From assembly GCA_965213545.1 (NCBI GenBank), contig CBDBZL010000002.1, positions 930,001 to 994,000 on the forward strand: a stretch of 64,000 bases of DNA, read 5' to 3'. The notes beneath the pieces are model-generated. The model saw only the letters and a program-made list of their open reading frames with translations. It was not told the origin of the DNA and ran no database searches. A program made the position numbers and the translations under genes. Source of the DNA: CBDBZL01 sp965213545. Lineage in GTDB: Bacteria > Pseudomonadota > Alphaproteobacteria > Sphingomonadales > Sphingomonadaceae. This document shows positions 27,204 to 35,768 of the stretch, one piece after another; position 1 is the first letter of the stretch; each line of letters begins with the position of its first letter.

Positions 27204-28901
27204 TCAATCGAGCGGCGGTCCCAAAGGCACGCCATCGATCGTGACATAGCGCCGGGTCAGCTCGCGCACCTTGACTTTAGAGTTGCCATCGAGCGGGGGC
27301 GGGAACGGGCGGACAGCGGAGCGCTGCAGACCGCCTCGCATGGCGAGCGGCAGGGTGAGGGGCTCATAACCGCCCTGCTCGACCAGAACGACGTCTCTCG
27401 ACCCGTCGACAGAGCCCGGCCCCAGGTCCAGCGCGACACAGATCGTCCGGCAGCGCCAGGGTTGGCTTTCGAGGTATCGCGTCACCAGCGCCCGCACTTG
27501 CGGGTTCTCGGGCTCGACGCGCAGGGTCTCGGCGAAATCGACAGTCGGTCCCGGTTCTGGCCAGCGTTCGTCCTGCCGCAGCGCCTGGGCCGCCAAGCGC
27601 GAGGCCTCGCCCTCGCCGCGGGCCAGCGTGGTCAGCGCCTCGCGCCCGGCCGCTCCGAACTCCCATTTCAGCGCATAATAATCGAACGCATCGGCGCCTA
27701 CCTTGCCCACCTGCAACCGGGCGAGCTGGTTCCTCGCCGAGATCGCGCCGAAATCGAACAGCGGCAATGCCAGGATCAGCGCCAACAAGGCGACGCCTGC
27801 TGCAAGCCGCAGGTTCGCATCGCGCAGGCGATCGCGCCAGGCGGCGAGGCGCCCGCGCACCGCCGCCACCCAGTAAGCAAGACCGAAGGCAAGCGCGACA
27901 CCGATCGCCACCAGCGCCCATAGCCGCTCGGGCGCCAGGCCATACTGCCCGATCCGCATCCCCATCGAGAGGGCGGAGAAACTCGCCAGCGGCAGGATGC
28001 CGAGCGCCAGCACCAATGCCGCTGCCAGCATCGTCCGGCTGCTGCTGCTCGTCTCCTCGTCGTCGCGGATCACCGAATTGGCGAGCAGGAAGGCGCCTGC
28101 CGCACAGGCCAGCAGGATCGGCGTGGCACTGTCGGTTGCCTGCCACAACGCATCGCCGCCGGTCACCAGCAAGGCGACAAGGAAGATCATGAGCGCCGCC
28201 GCGAACGGCAGTGCGAGCAACGACAGAACCAGCATCACCACATTCTGCAGCGCGCCGATTGCCCGCAAGTTGTTGCGCAACAAACCGAGCGAGGTACCGA
28301 ATGCCGCGCCGGTATAGCTCGCGCCGAACCACCCTTCCTGGATCAGACTGCCGACCAGCGTGATGTCGACCAGGCTGAGCAGCGCATCGACCAGCCCCAG
28401 CCACAGCCAGGCGACAAGCGTGAACACCGCCGCGCACAGCCCGCTGATGACATCGGTCCAGGCATGGGCATGCGCACGTGCGTAAGGCGTCGCCAGCCAA
28501 TGGCGGTGAAAGCCTGCCTCGAACAGCGGTACGGCTAGCAGGCTGGCGAACACGCCCGCGGCAAAGGCATATTCCGGTTGCGCAACGCTCCTGCCGGCGG
28601 ACATCAGATGCCAGGCGATGCCGCCCATCGTGAGGCCAAGAACGCCAGAGAATATCGCCGCTTCCAGCGGGCGCCGGAGCGAAAGGGTGAGGCCGAGCGC
28701 GATCGCGCCGAAGAAGACGAAACTCGCGCCGGCAACCCGCCAGCCTGTGTCCGAGCCGGGACCTTCGAGTAGAATGTGGATTATCAGCCCGGCCGCGCCC
28801 CCAAGCAATCCCAGTAGCCAGGGCCGCGCAGCATCGATGGAAATGTCTTGGTCAGCCGGTGCGAGCGTCCCGGCGGCTGGCCCGCCTTCCAGGGCGGTCA
28901 A
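27204..28901 (-). CDS. Multi-pass membrane protein, DUF4153-like
   Basis: About 565 residues from a TTG start (uncertain; no strong ribosome site). The first two thirds are at least ten hydrophobic helices. The C-terminal part, from about residue 385, is soluble and contains REALTTLARGEGEASRLAAQ and QPWRCRTICVALDLGPGSVD, resembling DUF4153 proteins common in sphingomonads. The function of that family is not established. It lies just downstream of the FKBP gene on the same strand (10-bp gap) and 49 bp upstream of gatC, so it may belong to a larger operon. Confidence 0.6.
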   Translation of the reverse strand: MTALEGGPAAGTLAPADQDISIDAARPWLLGLLGGAAGLIIHILLEGPGSDTGWRVAGASFVFFGAIALGLTLSLRRPLEAAIFSGVLGLTMGGIAWHLMSAGRSVAQPEYAFAAGVFASLLAVPLFEAGFHRHWLATPYARAHAHAWTDVISGLCAAVFTLVAWLWLGLVDALLSLVDITLVGSLIQEGWFGASYTGAAFGTSLGLLRNNLRAIGALQNVVMLVLSLLALPFAAALMIFLVALLVTGGDALWQATDSATPILLACAAGAFLLANSVIRDDEETSSSSRTMLAAALVLALGILPLASFSALSMGMRIGQYGLAPERLWALVAIGVALAFGLAYWVAAVRGRLAAWRDRLRDANLRLAAGVALLALILALPLFDFGAISARNQLARLQVGKVGADAFDYYALKWEFGAAGREALTTLARGEGEASRLAAQALRQDERWPEPGPTVDFAETLRVEPENPQVRALVTRYLESQPWRCRTICVALDLGPGSVDGSRDVVLVEQGGYEPLTLPLAMRGGLQRSAVRPFPPPLDGNSKVKVRELTRRYVTIDGVPLGPPLD

Positions 28902-28911
28902 GCAGTTGCAC

Positions 28912-29505
28912 CTATTGCCCGGGCGGCGGCGGCGGAGGTACCATCGGGTCCGCTCCCCCCGCCGGCGGCGCGAGCATCTGGGCCTGGGCCAGCAGCTGCT
29001 CGATCTGCTGCACCCGTCCCTGGAACTCCTCGAACGGCATGAAGTCGATCAGCGTTATCTCGAACTCCAGGTCGGCGCCCGGCGGTATCGGCGCACCTTC
29101 GGGTGGCGCATCGCCATAGGCCTTGTCGGCGGGTATTTCGGCAATGTAGCGCCCACCGCGCTGCATCTCCATCAGTGCCTCGCGAAAGCCCGGCAGCATG
29201 TTCTCGAGCGGCAGCGGCGTGCCCGGTGGCAGCAGGTCCTGAACCATCGGCGGCAGCGGCAGCGGCTGCGACTGGTCGAACACCGTGCCATCGGACAAGC
29301 GTCCGACATATTCGACGAACACCACGTCGGTCTCGCCCGGCGTAGCGCCTTCGCCGGCGCTCAGGGTCTCGACATCCACCCCGGCCGGAACCGCTGCCCA
29401 GGCGAACGCCGCCGCTCCCAGCACCGCCAGCGCGATGGCCAGCCACAGCTTGGTCAGCGATCCACGGGATATCGGCTGGAGCGGAACGCGGGTGATCTCG
29501 GTCAT
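28912..29505 (-). CDS. FKBP-type peptidyl-prolyl isomerase, membrane anchored
   Basis: 197 residues. After a short cytoplasmic tail a single hydrophobic segment (LTKLWLAIALAVLGAAAFAWAA, as two parts) anchors or exports the protein. The FKBP domain follows (about 50-165): FVEYVGRLSDGTVFDQS, LPGFREALMEMQRGGRYIAEIP and KAYGDAPPEGAPIPPGADLEFEITL as consecutive parts. A C-terminal tail has AQAQMLAPP and a Pro-rich end (PPPPPPGQ). The ATG at 29505 is preferred over 29514 and upstream ones on hydropathy. It assists folding of periplasmic proteins. Confidence 0.85.
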   Translation of the reverse strand: MTEITRVPLQPISRGSLTKLWLAIALAVLGAAAFAWAAVPAGVDVETLSAGEGATPGETDVVFVEYVGRLSDGTVFDQSQPLPLPPMVQDLLPPGTPLPLENMLPGFREALMEMQRGGRYIAEIPADKAYGDAPPEGAPIPPGADLEFEITLIDFMPFEEFQGRVQQIEQLLAQAQMLAPPAGGADPMVPPPPPPGQ

Positions 29506-29747
29506 GCTGGGCATCCTGACAAGCGCGCGCCGGGCGGGCAAGCATCCACCCACGGCTTCGGCACGCCGCTCTGGCGCATTGGCGCATCGGGCGGGGCGTT
29601 ACAAGCGGCCGTAACGTTGGCTCAAAAGCTGATCAGCGCAGGATCGACGCGATACGGAAGACAGCGCTCAATCTCGGGGTCGCGTCCGTCCAGCGGGCAC
29701 CGCGCAGATGGGACAGCGCGCCGACAGTCGAGGGAAACAAGTAGGGC

Positions 29748-29954
29748 TTACTTGACCCCGTCGCGCTCGGCCCGCTTGCGCTCGAGCTTGCGCGCGCGGC
29801 GCACCGCGGCGGCTTTCTCTCGCGCGCGCTTCTCGCTCGGCTTCTCGTAATGACGACGCAGCTTCATCTCGCGATAAACGCCCTCGCGCTGGAGCTTCTT
29901 CTTGAGCGCGCGCATGGCCTGCTCGACATTATTATCGCGAACGATGATCTGCAT
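29748..29954 (-). CDS. rpsU: 30S ribosomal protein S21
   Basis: 68-residue basic protein beginning MQIIVRDNNVEQAMRALKKK with the characteristic LQREGVYREMKLRRHYEKPS segment. Full family length. A short inverted repeat (CAAGTA ... TACTTG, about 29734-29752) overlaps its stop codon and may limit read-through. It is divergent from crcB across a 262-bp gap. Confidence 0.96.
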   Translation of the reverse strand: MQIIVRDNNVEQAMRALKKKLQREGVYREMKLRRHYEKPSEKRAREKAAAVRRARKLERKRAERDGVK

Positions 29955-30216
29955 AAACTATCGCCACCTCTTTCGTGCTGCCAAACCGGCCAGCGCCCAG
30001 CATCCTTGCAATGCGCATGTGCCCGGCGGACCAATGGAAAACGCGCCGAATCCGTTCCGGACCGGCTCACAAGCGGTTAGCGATAGTCGCAGGAAGGCAA
30101 ATTGGCAAGGTCGCACTCGCACCGCGCGCAACCGAATACGCGGCCGAATACGGATAGCAACGTGGGCGTGCCATCCAGCCTTTATCCCGCCCGCCCCGCC
30201 CGCTACACCGCCCGCC

Positions 30217-30636
30217 ATGCAAGCAACGCTTCCGTTTCAAGCCTCGCTTTTGGTAGGACTGGGCGGAGGCGCGGGCGCATTCCTTCGCTATCATGCCGGC
30301 CGAATGATGACCGGATGGCTGGGCGCGCCCGCAATGCAGGCATTTCCCTTCGCCACGCTGGCGGTTAATACGCTCGGCAGCCTGCTGATGGGCGTGCTGG
30401 CCGCATGGCTGATGCGCCACGGCGCGAGCGGCGCGCCGGGCACCGATCAGCTTCGGCTGCTGTTTGGCGTGGGCCTGCTCGGCGGCTTCACCACCTTCTC
30501 GGCCTTCAGTCTGGAACTGGTGCTGCTCATCGAACGCGGCCAATGGCTGCTGGCAGGTGCCTATGCGCTGCTATCGCTGGGATTGGGCATCACCGGTCTG
30601 CTGGTTGGCATGCTGGTGGTCCGGGCGGCACTATGA
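30217..30636 (+). CDS. crcB: Fluoride channel FluC/CrcB
   Basis: 139 residues with four transmembrane helices. Hallmarks are GGGAGAFLRYHAG, FPFATLAVNTLGSLLMG with the conserved Asn, and GLLGGFTTFSAFSLE with the Phe-box and TTFS motif lining the fluoride pore. The ATG at 30217 gives standard length. No fluoride riboswitch fold was recognised upstream. First gene of a tightly overlapping operon; its stop overlaps the next start by 4 bp. Confidence 0.94.
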   Translation: MQATLPFQASLLVGLGGGAGAFLRYHAGRMMTGWLGAPAMQAFPFATLAVNTLGSLLMGVLAAWLMRHGASGAPGTDQLRLLFGVGLLGGFTTFSAFSLELVLLIERGQWLLAGAYALLSLGLGITGLLVGMLVVRAAL

Positions 30637-31898
30637 CCTCGCGCGGATCATCCGACGATGTCCGCCGGTTCACCGTGCGCCCCGATGATGACGGGATCCG
30701 CCTTGATCGCTGGTTCAAGCGCCACCTGCCGCAGATCGGGTTCGCCACCGTCTCGCGCTGGGCGCGCACCGGGCAGTTGAGGTGCGACGGTGCGCGGGTC
30801 AAGCCCGAAGATCGTCTGGCTTCGGGGCAGATATTGCGCGTTCCGCCCGGCGGCGAGCAAACTCTGCGTAAGTCTGCGCGCGCCCGCCGCCCGCTTACTC
30901 CCGACGAGGAAGCAGCCGCCGAGGCGATGCTGGTCGAGCGCACCAACAGCGCGCTGATCCTCAACAAGCCGCCGGGCCTGGCGACGCAAGGCGGCACCAA
31001 GACCCATCGCCATGTCGATGCGCTGCTCGAGGCCTATGCCGGCGAAGACGAGCCGCGCCCGCGCCTGGTGCACCGGCTCGACAAGGACACCTCGGGCGTC
31101 CTGCTTGTCGCCCGCACTCCGGGAAGCGCGGCGTTCTTTTCCAAACGCTTTTCGGGACGGACCGCGAAGAAGGTCTATTGGGCGCTGGTTACCGGCGTGC
31201 CCGATCTTGCCGAAGGCGCGGTCGATGCGCCGCTGGCCAAACAGCCGGGTTCGGGCGGCGAGAAAATGCATGTTGATGCCGAGGGCGGCCAGCCTGCGCG
31301 CACGCTTTTTCGTGTGGTCGACCGGGCGGGCAATCGCGCGGCCTGGGTCGAGCTGCAGCCGCTGACCGGACGCACGCATCAGTTGCGCGTGCACATGGCG
31401 GCGATCGGCCATCCTATCGTCGGGGACGCGAAATATGGCGGCCCTGACGCGTTCCTTACCGGCGCGATCAGCCGCAAGATGCATCTTCACGCCCGCCGCC
31501 TGATCATCGACGAGCCCGGCGGAGGCAAGCTCGATGTCACCGCCGATCTGCCCGAGCATTTCGCCGCCAGCATGGCGCAACTGGGGTTCGATCTCGCCGC
31601 CAGCGACGCCTTGCCCGATCAGGGCCCGGCAGAACGATCGCCGGCGGAAAAGAAGCAGGCCGCCCGCGCGCATGCCAAGCAGGTTCGCAAAGGGCGGCGC
31701 GGCGAACGGCAGCGGCGCGGCGCGGATGAAGCGCCCCATGGGACGCCTCCACGCGGCAAGGCCAAGCGCACCCCCGGCAAGGCGGGCGGCTCGCGACAGG
31801 ATGCCAACCGACAAGGTGCTAACCGACAAGGTGCCAAGCAACAGGGCACTACGCGACCGGGCACAGGACCGGGCTCCAAGCCGCGGAAAAAGACCTGA
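30633..31898 (+). CDS. RluA/RluC-family 23S rRNA pseudouridine synthase with long basic tail
   Basis: 421 residues. An S4 RNA-binding domain (about 10-75; RLDRWFKRHLPQIGFATVSR) precedes the catalytic domain with Asp in LVHRLDKDTSGVLLVARTP, and TGRTHQLRVHMAAIGHPIVG and KMHLHARRLII as further family motifs. It most resembles RluC, which modifies 23S rRNA (E. coli positions 955, 2504, 2580), though the exact sites here are unproven. About 95 C-terminal residues beyond the domain are very Lys/Arg/Gly-rich and hold three 5-residue repeats (ANRQG, ANRQG, AKQQG). Overlaps both neighbours. Confidence 0.9.
   Translation: MTSRGSSDDVRRFTVRPDDDGIRLDRWFKRHLPQIGFATVSRWARTGQLRCDGARVKPEDRLASGQILRVPPGGEQTLRKSARARRPLTPDEEAAAEAMLVERTNSALILNKPPGLATQGGTKTHRHVDALLEAYAGEDEPRPRLVHRLDKDTSGVLLVARTPGSAAFFSKRFSGRTAKKVYWALVTGVPDLAEGAVDAPLAKQPGSGGEKMHVDAEGGQPARTLFRVVDRAGNRAAWVELQPLTGRTHQLRVHMAAIGHPIVGDAKYGGPDAFLTGAISRKMHLHARRLIIDEPGGGKLDVTADLPEHFAASMAQLGFDLAASDALPDQGPAERSPAEKKQAARAHAKQVRKGRRGERQRRGADEAPHGTPPRGKAKRTPGKAGGSRQDANRQGANRQGAKQQGTTRPGTGPGSKPRKKT
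31803..31847 (+). repeat. 15-bp tandem repeat in the pseudouridine-synthase tail
   Basis: Three units of GCCAACCGACAAGGT or close variants at 31803-31817, 31818-31832 and 31833-31847 encode A-(N/K)-(R/Q)-Q-G repeats in the basic tail. Copy number may differ between strains by slippage. Confidence 0.75.
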
Positions 31899-32512
31899 TG
31901 CATCCCAACCCCGCCTTTCATAATAATGATGCCGAGCTTGCCCAGATGCTGGTGGACGCGGTGGGCTTTGGCACCATCATCGCATCGACATCGCAGGGTC
32001 TTCGCGCGGTCAACACGCCCTTCATCGCCACTGGACCCGACCGGCTGCGGTTCCATCTCGCCAAGGCCAACGCATTGGCGCCCCATCTGGATGGCGCTCA
32101 GGCGCTGGCGGTGGTCAACGGGCCGCATGCCTATGTCAGCCCCCGCTGGTATGAAGACCGTGGCGCAATCCCCACTTGGAACTATGTCGCGCTCGAGCTC
32201 GACGGGACCGTGCGCGTACTGCCGCGCGCCGAACTCGCCGATCTGCTGGGCGAGATCGGGGCGCGCAACGAAGCTCGCCTCGGTGGCGATGATCCCTGGC
32301 GTCCGACGCAGGTTCCGCCCGAGCGATGGCGCAGCAATTTTGCGCAGATCGAGGGTTACGAGCTTGCCGTCACCGCCCGGCGCGCCACCTTCAAGCTGTC
32401 GCAGAACCGGTCGGCGCATGACCGGGCGCGCGTCGCCGACGCGCTGGTGGAGGACGGGCGGCACGACCTTGCCCAGCTGATGCGCGGCGTCGATATGCCA
32501 CCGCCTGCATGA
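31898..32512 (+). CDS. PaiB-family FMN-binding protein
   Basis: 204 residues of the same split-barrel family as 8168-8764 but closer to the canonical sequence: TPFIATGPDRLRFHLAKANALA, VVNGPHAYVSPRWY, AIPTWNYVALELDG and the C-terminal FKLSQNRSAHDRARV. Start ATG shares one base with the preceding stop (TGATG) and its own stop overlaps the HAD gene by 4 bp, so it belongs to the crcB operon. Flavin binding is expected from the family; the regulatory role known in Bacillus is not shown here. Confidence 0.88.
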   Translation: MHPNPAFHNNDAELAQMLVDAVGFGTIIASTSQGLRAVNTPFIATGPDRLRFHLAKANALAPHLDGAQALAVVNGPHAYVSPRWYEDRGAIPTWNYVALELDGTVRVLPRAELADLLGEIGARNEARLGGDDPWRPTQVPPERWRSNFAQIEGYELAVTARRATFKLSQNRSAHDRARVADALVEDGRHDLAQLMRGVDMPPPA

Positions 32513-33186
32513 GCATAGCCAACACCGTGGGTCCGATCAGGCGCCTGGCGGTGTTCGACTGCGACGGCACCTTGTCGGACGGCCAGGCGGCGGTGTGCGC
32601 GGCGATGGAGCGCGCCTTCGCAAGCGCCGGGCACCAGCCGCCGCAGCGCGACGCCATCCGCCGGATCGTCGGCCTGAGCTTGCCGCAGGCGGTCGCGGTG
32701 CTGGCCCCGGGAACGTCCGGCGAGGACCGACAGGCAATCGTCGACGCCTATCGCGAGGCATTCAGAACCGCGCGTTACGAGGGGGCGGTAAGCGAGCCGC
32801 TGTTCGCCGGGATTGCCGCTGCGCTGGGCGAGCTGACCGATCGGGGCTGGCTGCTGGGCGTGGCGACGGGCAAGTCCGTTCGCGGCCTGTCCCACACACT
32901 GGCGCTGCATGGTATCGCGGATCGCTTCGTCACCTTGCAGACCGCGGATCGCCATCCATCCAAGCCGCACCCCGCCATGCTGCTCGCGGCGATGGACCAG
33001 GCCGAGGTGGAACCGGGCGATACGGTGATGATCGGCGATACGGTGTTCGATATCGAGATGGCGCAGGTCGCCGGTGCGCGGGCGATCGGGGTCGGCTGGG
33101 GCTATCACTCGCCCGGCGAGTTGCGTGCTGCGGGCGCACAGGCGGTCGCCGCTACTCCGGCCGAGCTCGTGGCGCTGCTGGCATGA
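32509..33186 (+). CDS. HAD-family phosphatase (phosphoglycolate phosphatase-like)
   Basis: 225 residues. HAD motif I is VFDCDGTLSDGQ with the nucleophile Asp and the general acid Asp, motif II is GVATGKSVRGL, a Lys (SKPHPAML) gives motif III, and IGDTVFDIEMAQVAGARAIG gives motif IV. The helical cap between motifs I and II is of the Gph type. Substrate is probably a small phosphorylated metabolite such as phosphoglycolate. Fourth gene of the overlapping crcB operon. Confidence 0.88.
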   Translation: MSIANTVGPIRRLAVFDCDGTLSDGQAAVCAAMERAFASAGHQPPQRDAIRRIVGLSLPQAVAVLAPGTSGEDRQAIVDAYREAFRTARYEGAVSEPLFAGIAAALGELTDRGWLLGVATGKSVRGLSHTLALHGIADRFVTLQTADRHPSKPHPAMLLAAMDQAEVEPGDTVMIGDTVFDIEMAQVAGARAIGVGWGYHSPGELRAAGAQAVAATPAELVALLA

Positions 33187-33407
33187 CCGCCGATATGGAA
33201 GAGGAGCGCGCACGGCGACGTTTCGCGCTCATCCAGCTTGTCCGCCTCGCCGGCATAGCGGCATTGCTTGGCGGTGTCGCAGTCCTGGCCGGAGCGCTTG
33301 CCTGGCCGGACCTGGTGGGCGCGGCGTTGGCATTGGCAGGCGCCGCCGCCGCCTTCCTCGCGCCCACGCTGCTCGCGCGGCGGTGGAGCTCGCGGCGAAG
33401 GAAATGA
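33183..33407 (+). CDS. Small two-helix membrane protein, unknown function
   Basis: 74 residues: a charged start (MTADMEEERARRRFAL), two hydrophobic helices (about 20-39 and 43-63) rich in Ala, Gly and Leu, and a basic end RRWSSRRRK. Its ATG overlaps the HAD stop and its stop overlaps the ATP12 start by 4 bp each, which strongly supports it as real. No family recognised; the overlap with the ATP-synthase assembly factor gene suggests coordinated expression. Confidence 0.75.
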   Translation: MTADMEEERARRRFALIQLVRLAGIAALLGGVAVLAGALAWPDLVGAALALAGAAAAFLAPTLLARRWSSRRRK

Positions 33408-34111
33408 AACGCTTCTACAGGCAGGTAACGACCAATGCGTCGGCTGCCGGCTGGCAGGTCTTCCTCGACAACCGCCCGATCCTTACGCAAGCCGGCAACC
33501 CGCAGATTGTGCCCAATCGCCTGCTCGCCGAAGCGCTGGCCGATGAATGGCGCGGCCAAGGCGACAAGATCGACCCGCGTGCCTTCCCCTTGCGTGATCT
33601 GGCCGATCTTGCGCTCGACCATATCGCTCCGGACCGCACGGCCACCATCGCCAAGCTGCTGGCCTTCGCCGAGACCGACACCTTGTGCTACCGCGCCCAT
33701 CCCGACGAGCCGCTGCACCAGCGCCAGCAGGAAGTCTGGGAACCGGTCCTCAAGGCCTGCGAGGACGCGCGAGGGATCAGGTTCGAGCGGATCAGCGGGG
33801 TCATCCACCGCCCGCAAAAGCCCTCAACGCTGGCCACCTTGTGCGACGAATTATCGGCGCAGAGCGATTTCGCGCTGGCGGCGCTGTATACGCTGGCTTC
33901 GGTGTCCGCCTCGCTCATCGCCGCGCTGGCGGTGGCGGATGATCCCGGGGCTGCCGAGGCGATCTTCGCCGCCGCCAATCTGGAGGAAGACTGGCAGGCC
34001 CAGAACTGGGGCCGCGACGAGGAGGCGGACAAGGCCCGCGCGGCGCGCCTGGCCGCTTTCATGGCGGCGGCGCGCTTCTTGGCATTGTCGCAGGATGATC
34101 GCGGTCTCTAG
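33404..34111 (+). CDS. ATP12 family chaperone for F1-ATPase assembly
   Basis: 235 residues. Recognised by KRFYRQVTTNASAAGWQVFLDN at the start, the PQIVPNRLLAEALADEW segment, and TDTLCYRAHPDEPLHQRQQ, the best-conserved ATP12 stretch. In mitochondria ATP12 binds free alpha subunits of F1; alphaproteobacteria keep a homologue with the same presumed role. The ATG at 33404 overlaps the previous stop. Last gene of the crcB operon. Confidence 0.9.
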   Translation: MKRFYRQVTTNASAAGWQVFLDNRPILTQAGNPQIVPNRLLAEALADEWRGQGDKIDPRAFPLRDLADLALDHIAPDRTATIAKLLAFAETDTLCYRAHPDEPLHQRQQEVWEPVLKACEDARGIRFERISGVIHRPQKPSTLATLCDELSAQSDFALAALYTLASVSASLIAALAVADDPGAAEAIFAAANLEEDWQAQNWGRDEEADKARAARLAAFMAAARFLALSQDDRGL

Positions 34112-34159
34112 GTCAATGCGATCGACCGCTCGGGTGACCAGCGCATCGCCAGGTGCGCG

Positions 34160-34807
34160 TCAGCCGATCCAGTCCGCCACGTCTCGCGCCACCTGATTGG
34201 CCGCCCGGTTGAGCGCCGGCCCGATCGCATCCACTTCCGGTGGCAGCCCCGCCTCGCTGCTCTCGAAGCGTCGCGTGCGAATTTCGCCGCCGGGCAGGGC
34301 GAGCACCGCGTCATAGCGCACGATGGCCGTTCCCGTCGCCGCGTCATAGCCCATCTCGACCAGCTGGCCCGAAAGCTGGGTGGAAGCGGCATATTCGAGC
34401 TCGCCGGTATCCACCACCATGCGCAATCCACGTCCACGAATGGTCTCGGCAAGCAGGTTGCGAAACAGCTGTGCCGGCCGCTCCACCCAGACCGCGTTTT
34501 CCAGATAGGCGAGCGAACTGGCGCTGATGGTGACAGGCACGCGGTTGACGCTGAGCCGCTGCGGCGCGGCGGGCACCAGCACCGCCAGCGCGTCGGATGC
34601 TCTGCCCGTGCTACCCGGTCCTGCCGCGGTCATGTTGGTGGGGGTCAGGGTGAGCAGCTGATCGGGCGGCTCGGGGCCCAGGCTGATGCAACCGGCAACC
34701 GTGCTCGCCAGCACCGCCGCCGCTGCGACGCGCAGCAGTCTGCCCGGTCCGCCCGGCCTGCCCGGCCCGCGCTGCCCAAAATTGCGCGCTTGGTCGATCG
34801 CGGTCAC
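34160..34807 (-). CDS. ABC-transport auxiliary lipoprotein (PqiC-like)
   Basis: 215 residues with a lipoprotein signal ending in STVAGC (Cys at about 40) after an unusually long Gly/Pro/Arg-rich lead (GPGRPGGPGRLL). The mature part has the PqiC-like pattern LLTLTP, LAVLVPAAPQRLSVNRVPV and VERPAQLFRNLLAETI. These outer-membrane or periplasmic lipoproteins accompany MCE/Mla transporters. It ends the minus-strand Mla-type operon, 13 bp after mlaD. Confidence 0.85.
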   Translation of the reverse strand: MTAIDQARNFGQRGPGRPGGPGRLLRVAAAAVLASTVAGCISLGPEPPDQLLTLTPTNMTAAGPGSTGRASDALAVLVPAAPQRLSVNRVPVTISASSLAYLENAVWVERPAQLFRNLLAETIRGRGLRMVVDTGELEYAASTQLSGQLVEMGYDAATGTAIVRYDAVLALPGGEIRTRRFESSEAGLPPEVDAIGPALNRAANQVARDVADWIG

Positions 34808-34820
34808 GGCAAGGCTCCCC

Positions 34821-35759
34821 TCAAGGCTCGTATGTCGGCAGGGTCTGTCCGCCGATGATCGAGCTTGCCCCCTGGTTCTCGATCCGCTCGGTCAGCGCCC
34901 GCAGGTTCTCGCTGGTGCGTCGCAGATCGCGCAAGGTGGCGTTGGCGGCGGGCAGCGTGGTCTCGTTGATCTGGCGGGTGATCGGCTCGACGCCCTGCAG
35001 CGCGGTCTCGAGCTCGCTTGCCACGCCCTGCGCCGCATCCAGCGTCTCGCGCATCTGCACCGCCAGGTTCTGGCCTTCCTGATCGAGCAACGTGTTGGCC
35101 GATCCCAGGGTGCGCTCGAATTCGCCAAGCGCCTGCGTTCCGCCGGCAAGCGTGCCCTGCAATTCGCGCAATACGCCGCGCAGTTCGGGCGCGGTCTCGG
35201 CCAGTTCGCCGCTGATCGCATTGGTGTTGCGCAAGATACCGTGGATCGATTCCTGGTTGTCGTCGTCCAGCACCCGGGTGAGCCGCTCGGTCAGCGTGGC
35301 GAGCCGTTCGAGCAGCAACGGCGCGCTTGCAAGGATTTCGCCCAGCGCGCCGGGCCTTGTGGGAATGACCGGAACCCCGCCCGGGCCGATCTCGGTGATC
35401 GGCGGCGCACCACGCACCGCGCCATCCAGCGTCACATTTGATACACCGGTAAAGCTTGCCGCGATCGAGGCGACCGTGCCCTGCAAGATGGGGATATCGT
35501 CACTGATCACCACGCGCACGCGGACAAATTCCGGGTCCTGGGGCCATAGCTCGATATCGGTCACCTGGCCTGCCGGAACACCGGCGAAGGTGACCTGGCT
35601 GCCATTGGCGAGCCCGCCCACGCTCTGGGCGAAGAAGATGTCGTATTGCTTCTGATCGTCCCCGCCCAAACGCGCCAGCCAGACGAAGAACAGCGCCAAT
35701 CCCGCCAGCAGCAGCAGCGTGACCAGGCCCACCCAGACATGATTTGCCCGTGTTTCCAT
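34821..35759 (-). CDS. MCE/MlaD-family lipid-binding protein
   Basis: 312 residues: one N-terminal transmembrane helix (VWVGLVTLLLLAGLALFFVW), then an MCE domain (about 38-120, DIFFAQSVGGLANGSQVTF and GVPAGQVTDIEL), then a long helical region (about 150-290) likely to form a tube or coiled coil in a hexamer. It carries phospholipid between the inner-membrane ABC permease and the outer membrane. The Mla-type pathway keeps outer-leaflet lipid asymmetry; direction of transport here is not decided by sequence. Confidence 0.92.
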   Translation of the reverse strand: METRANHVWVGLVTLLLLAGLALFFVWLARLGGDDQKQYDIFFAQSVGGLANGSQVTFAGVPAGQVTDIELWPQDPEFVRVRVVISDDIPILQGTVASIAASFTGVSNVTLDGAVRGAPPITEIGPGGVPVIPTRPGALGEILASAPLLLERLATLTERLTRVLDDDNQESIHGILRNTNAISGELAETAPELRGVLRELQGTLAGGTQALGEFERTLGSANTLLDQEGQNLAVQMRETLDAAQGVASELETALQGVEPITRQINETTLPAANATLRDLRRTSENLRALTERIENQGASSIIGGQTLPTYEP

Positions 35760-35768
35760 AATGCCTGC

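Noticed and set aside
29955..30216. Fluoride riboswitch upstream of crcB
   Set aside because: The conserved pseudoknot segments of the fluoride riboswitch could not be found by eye.
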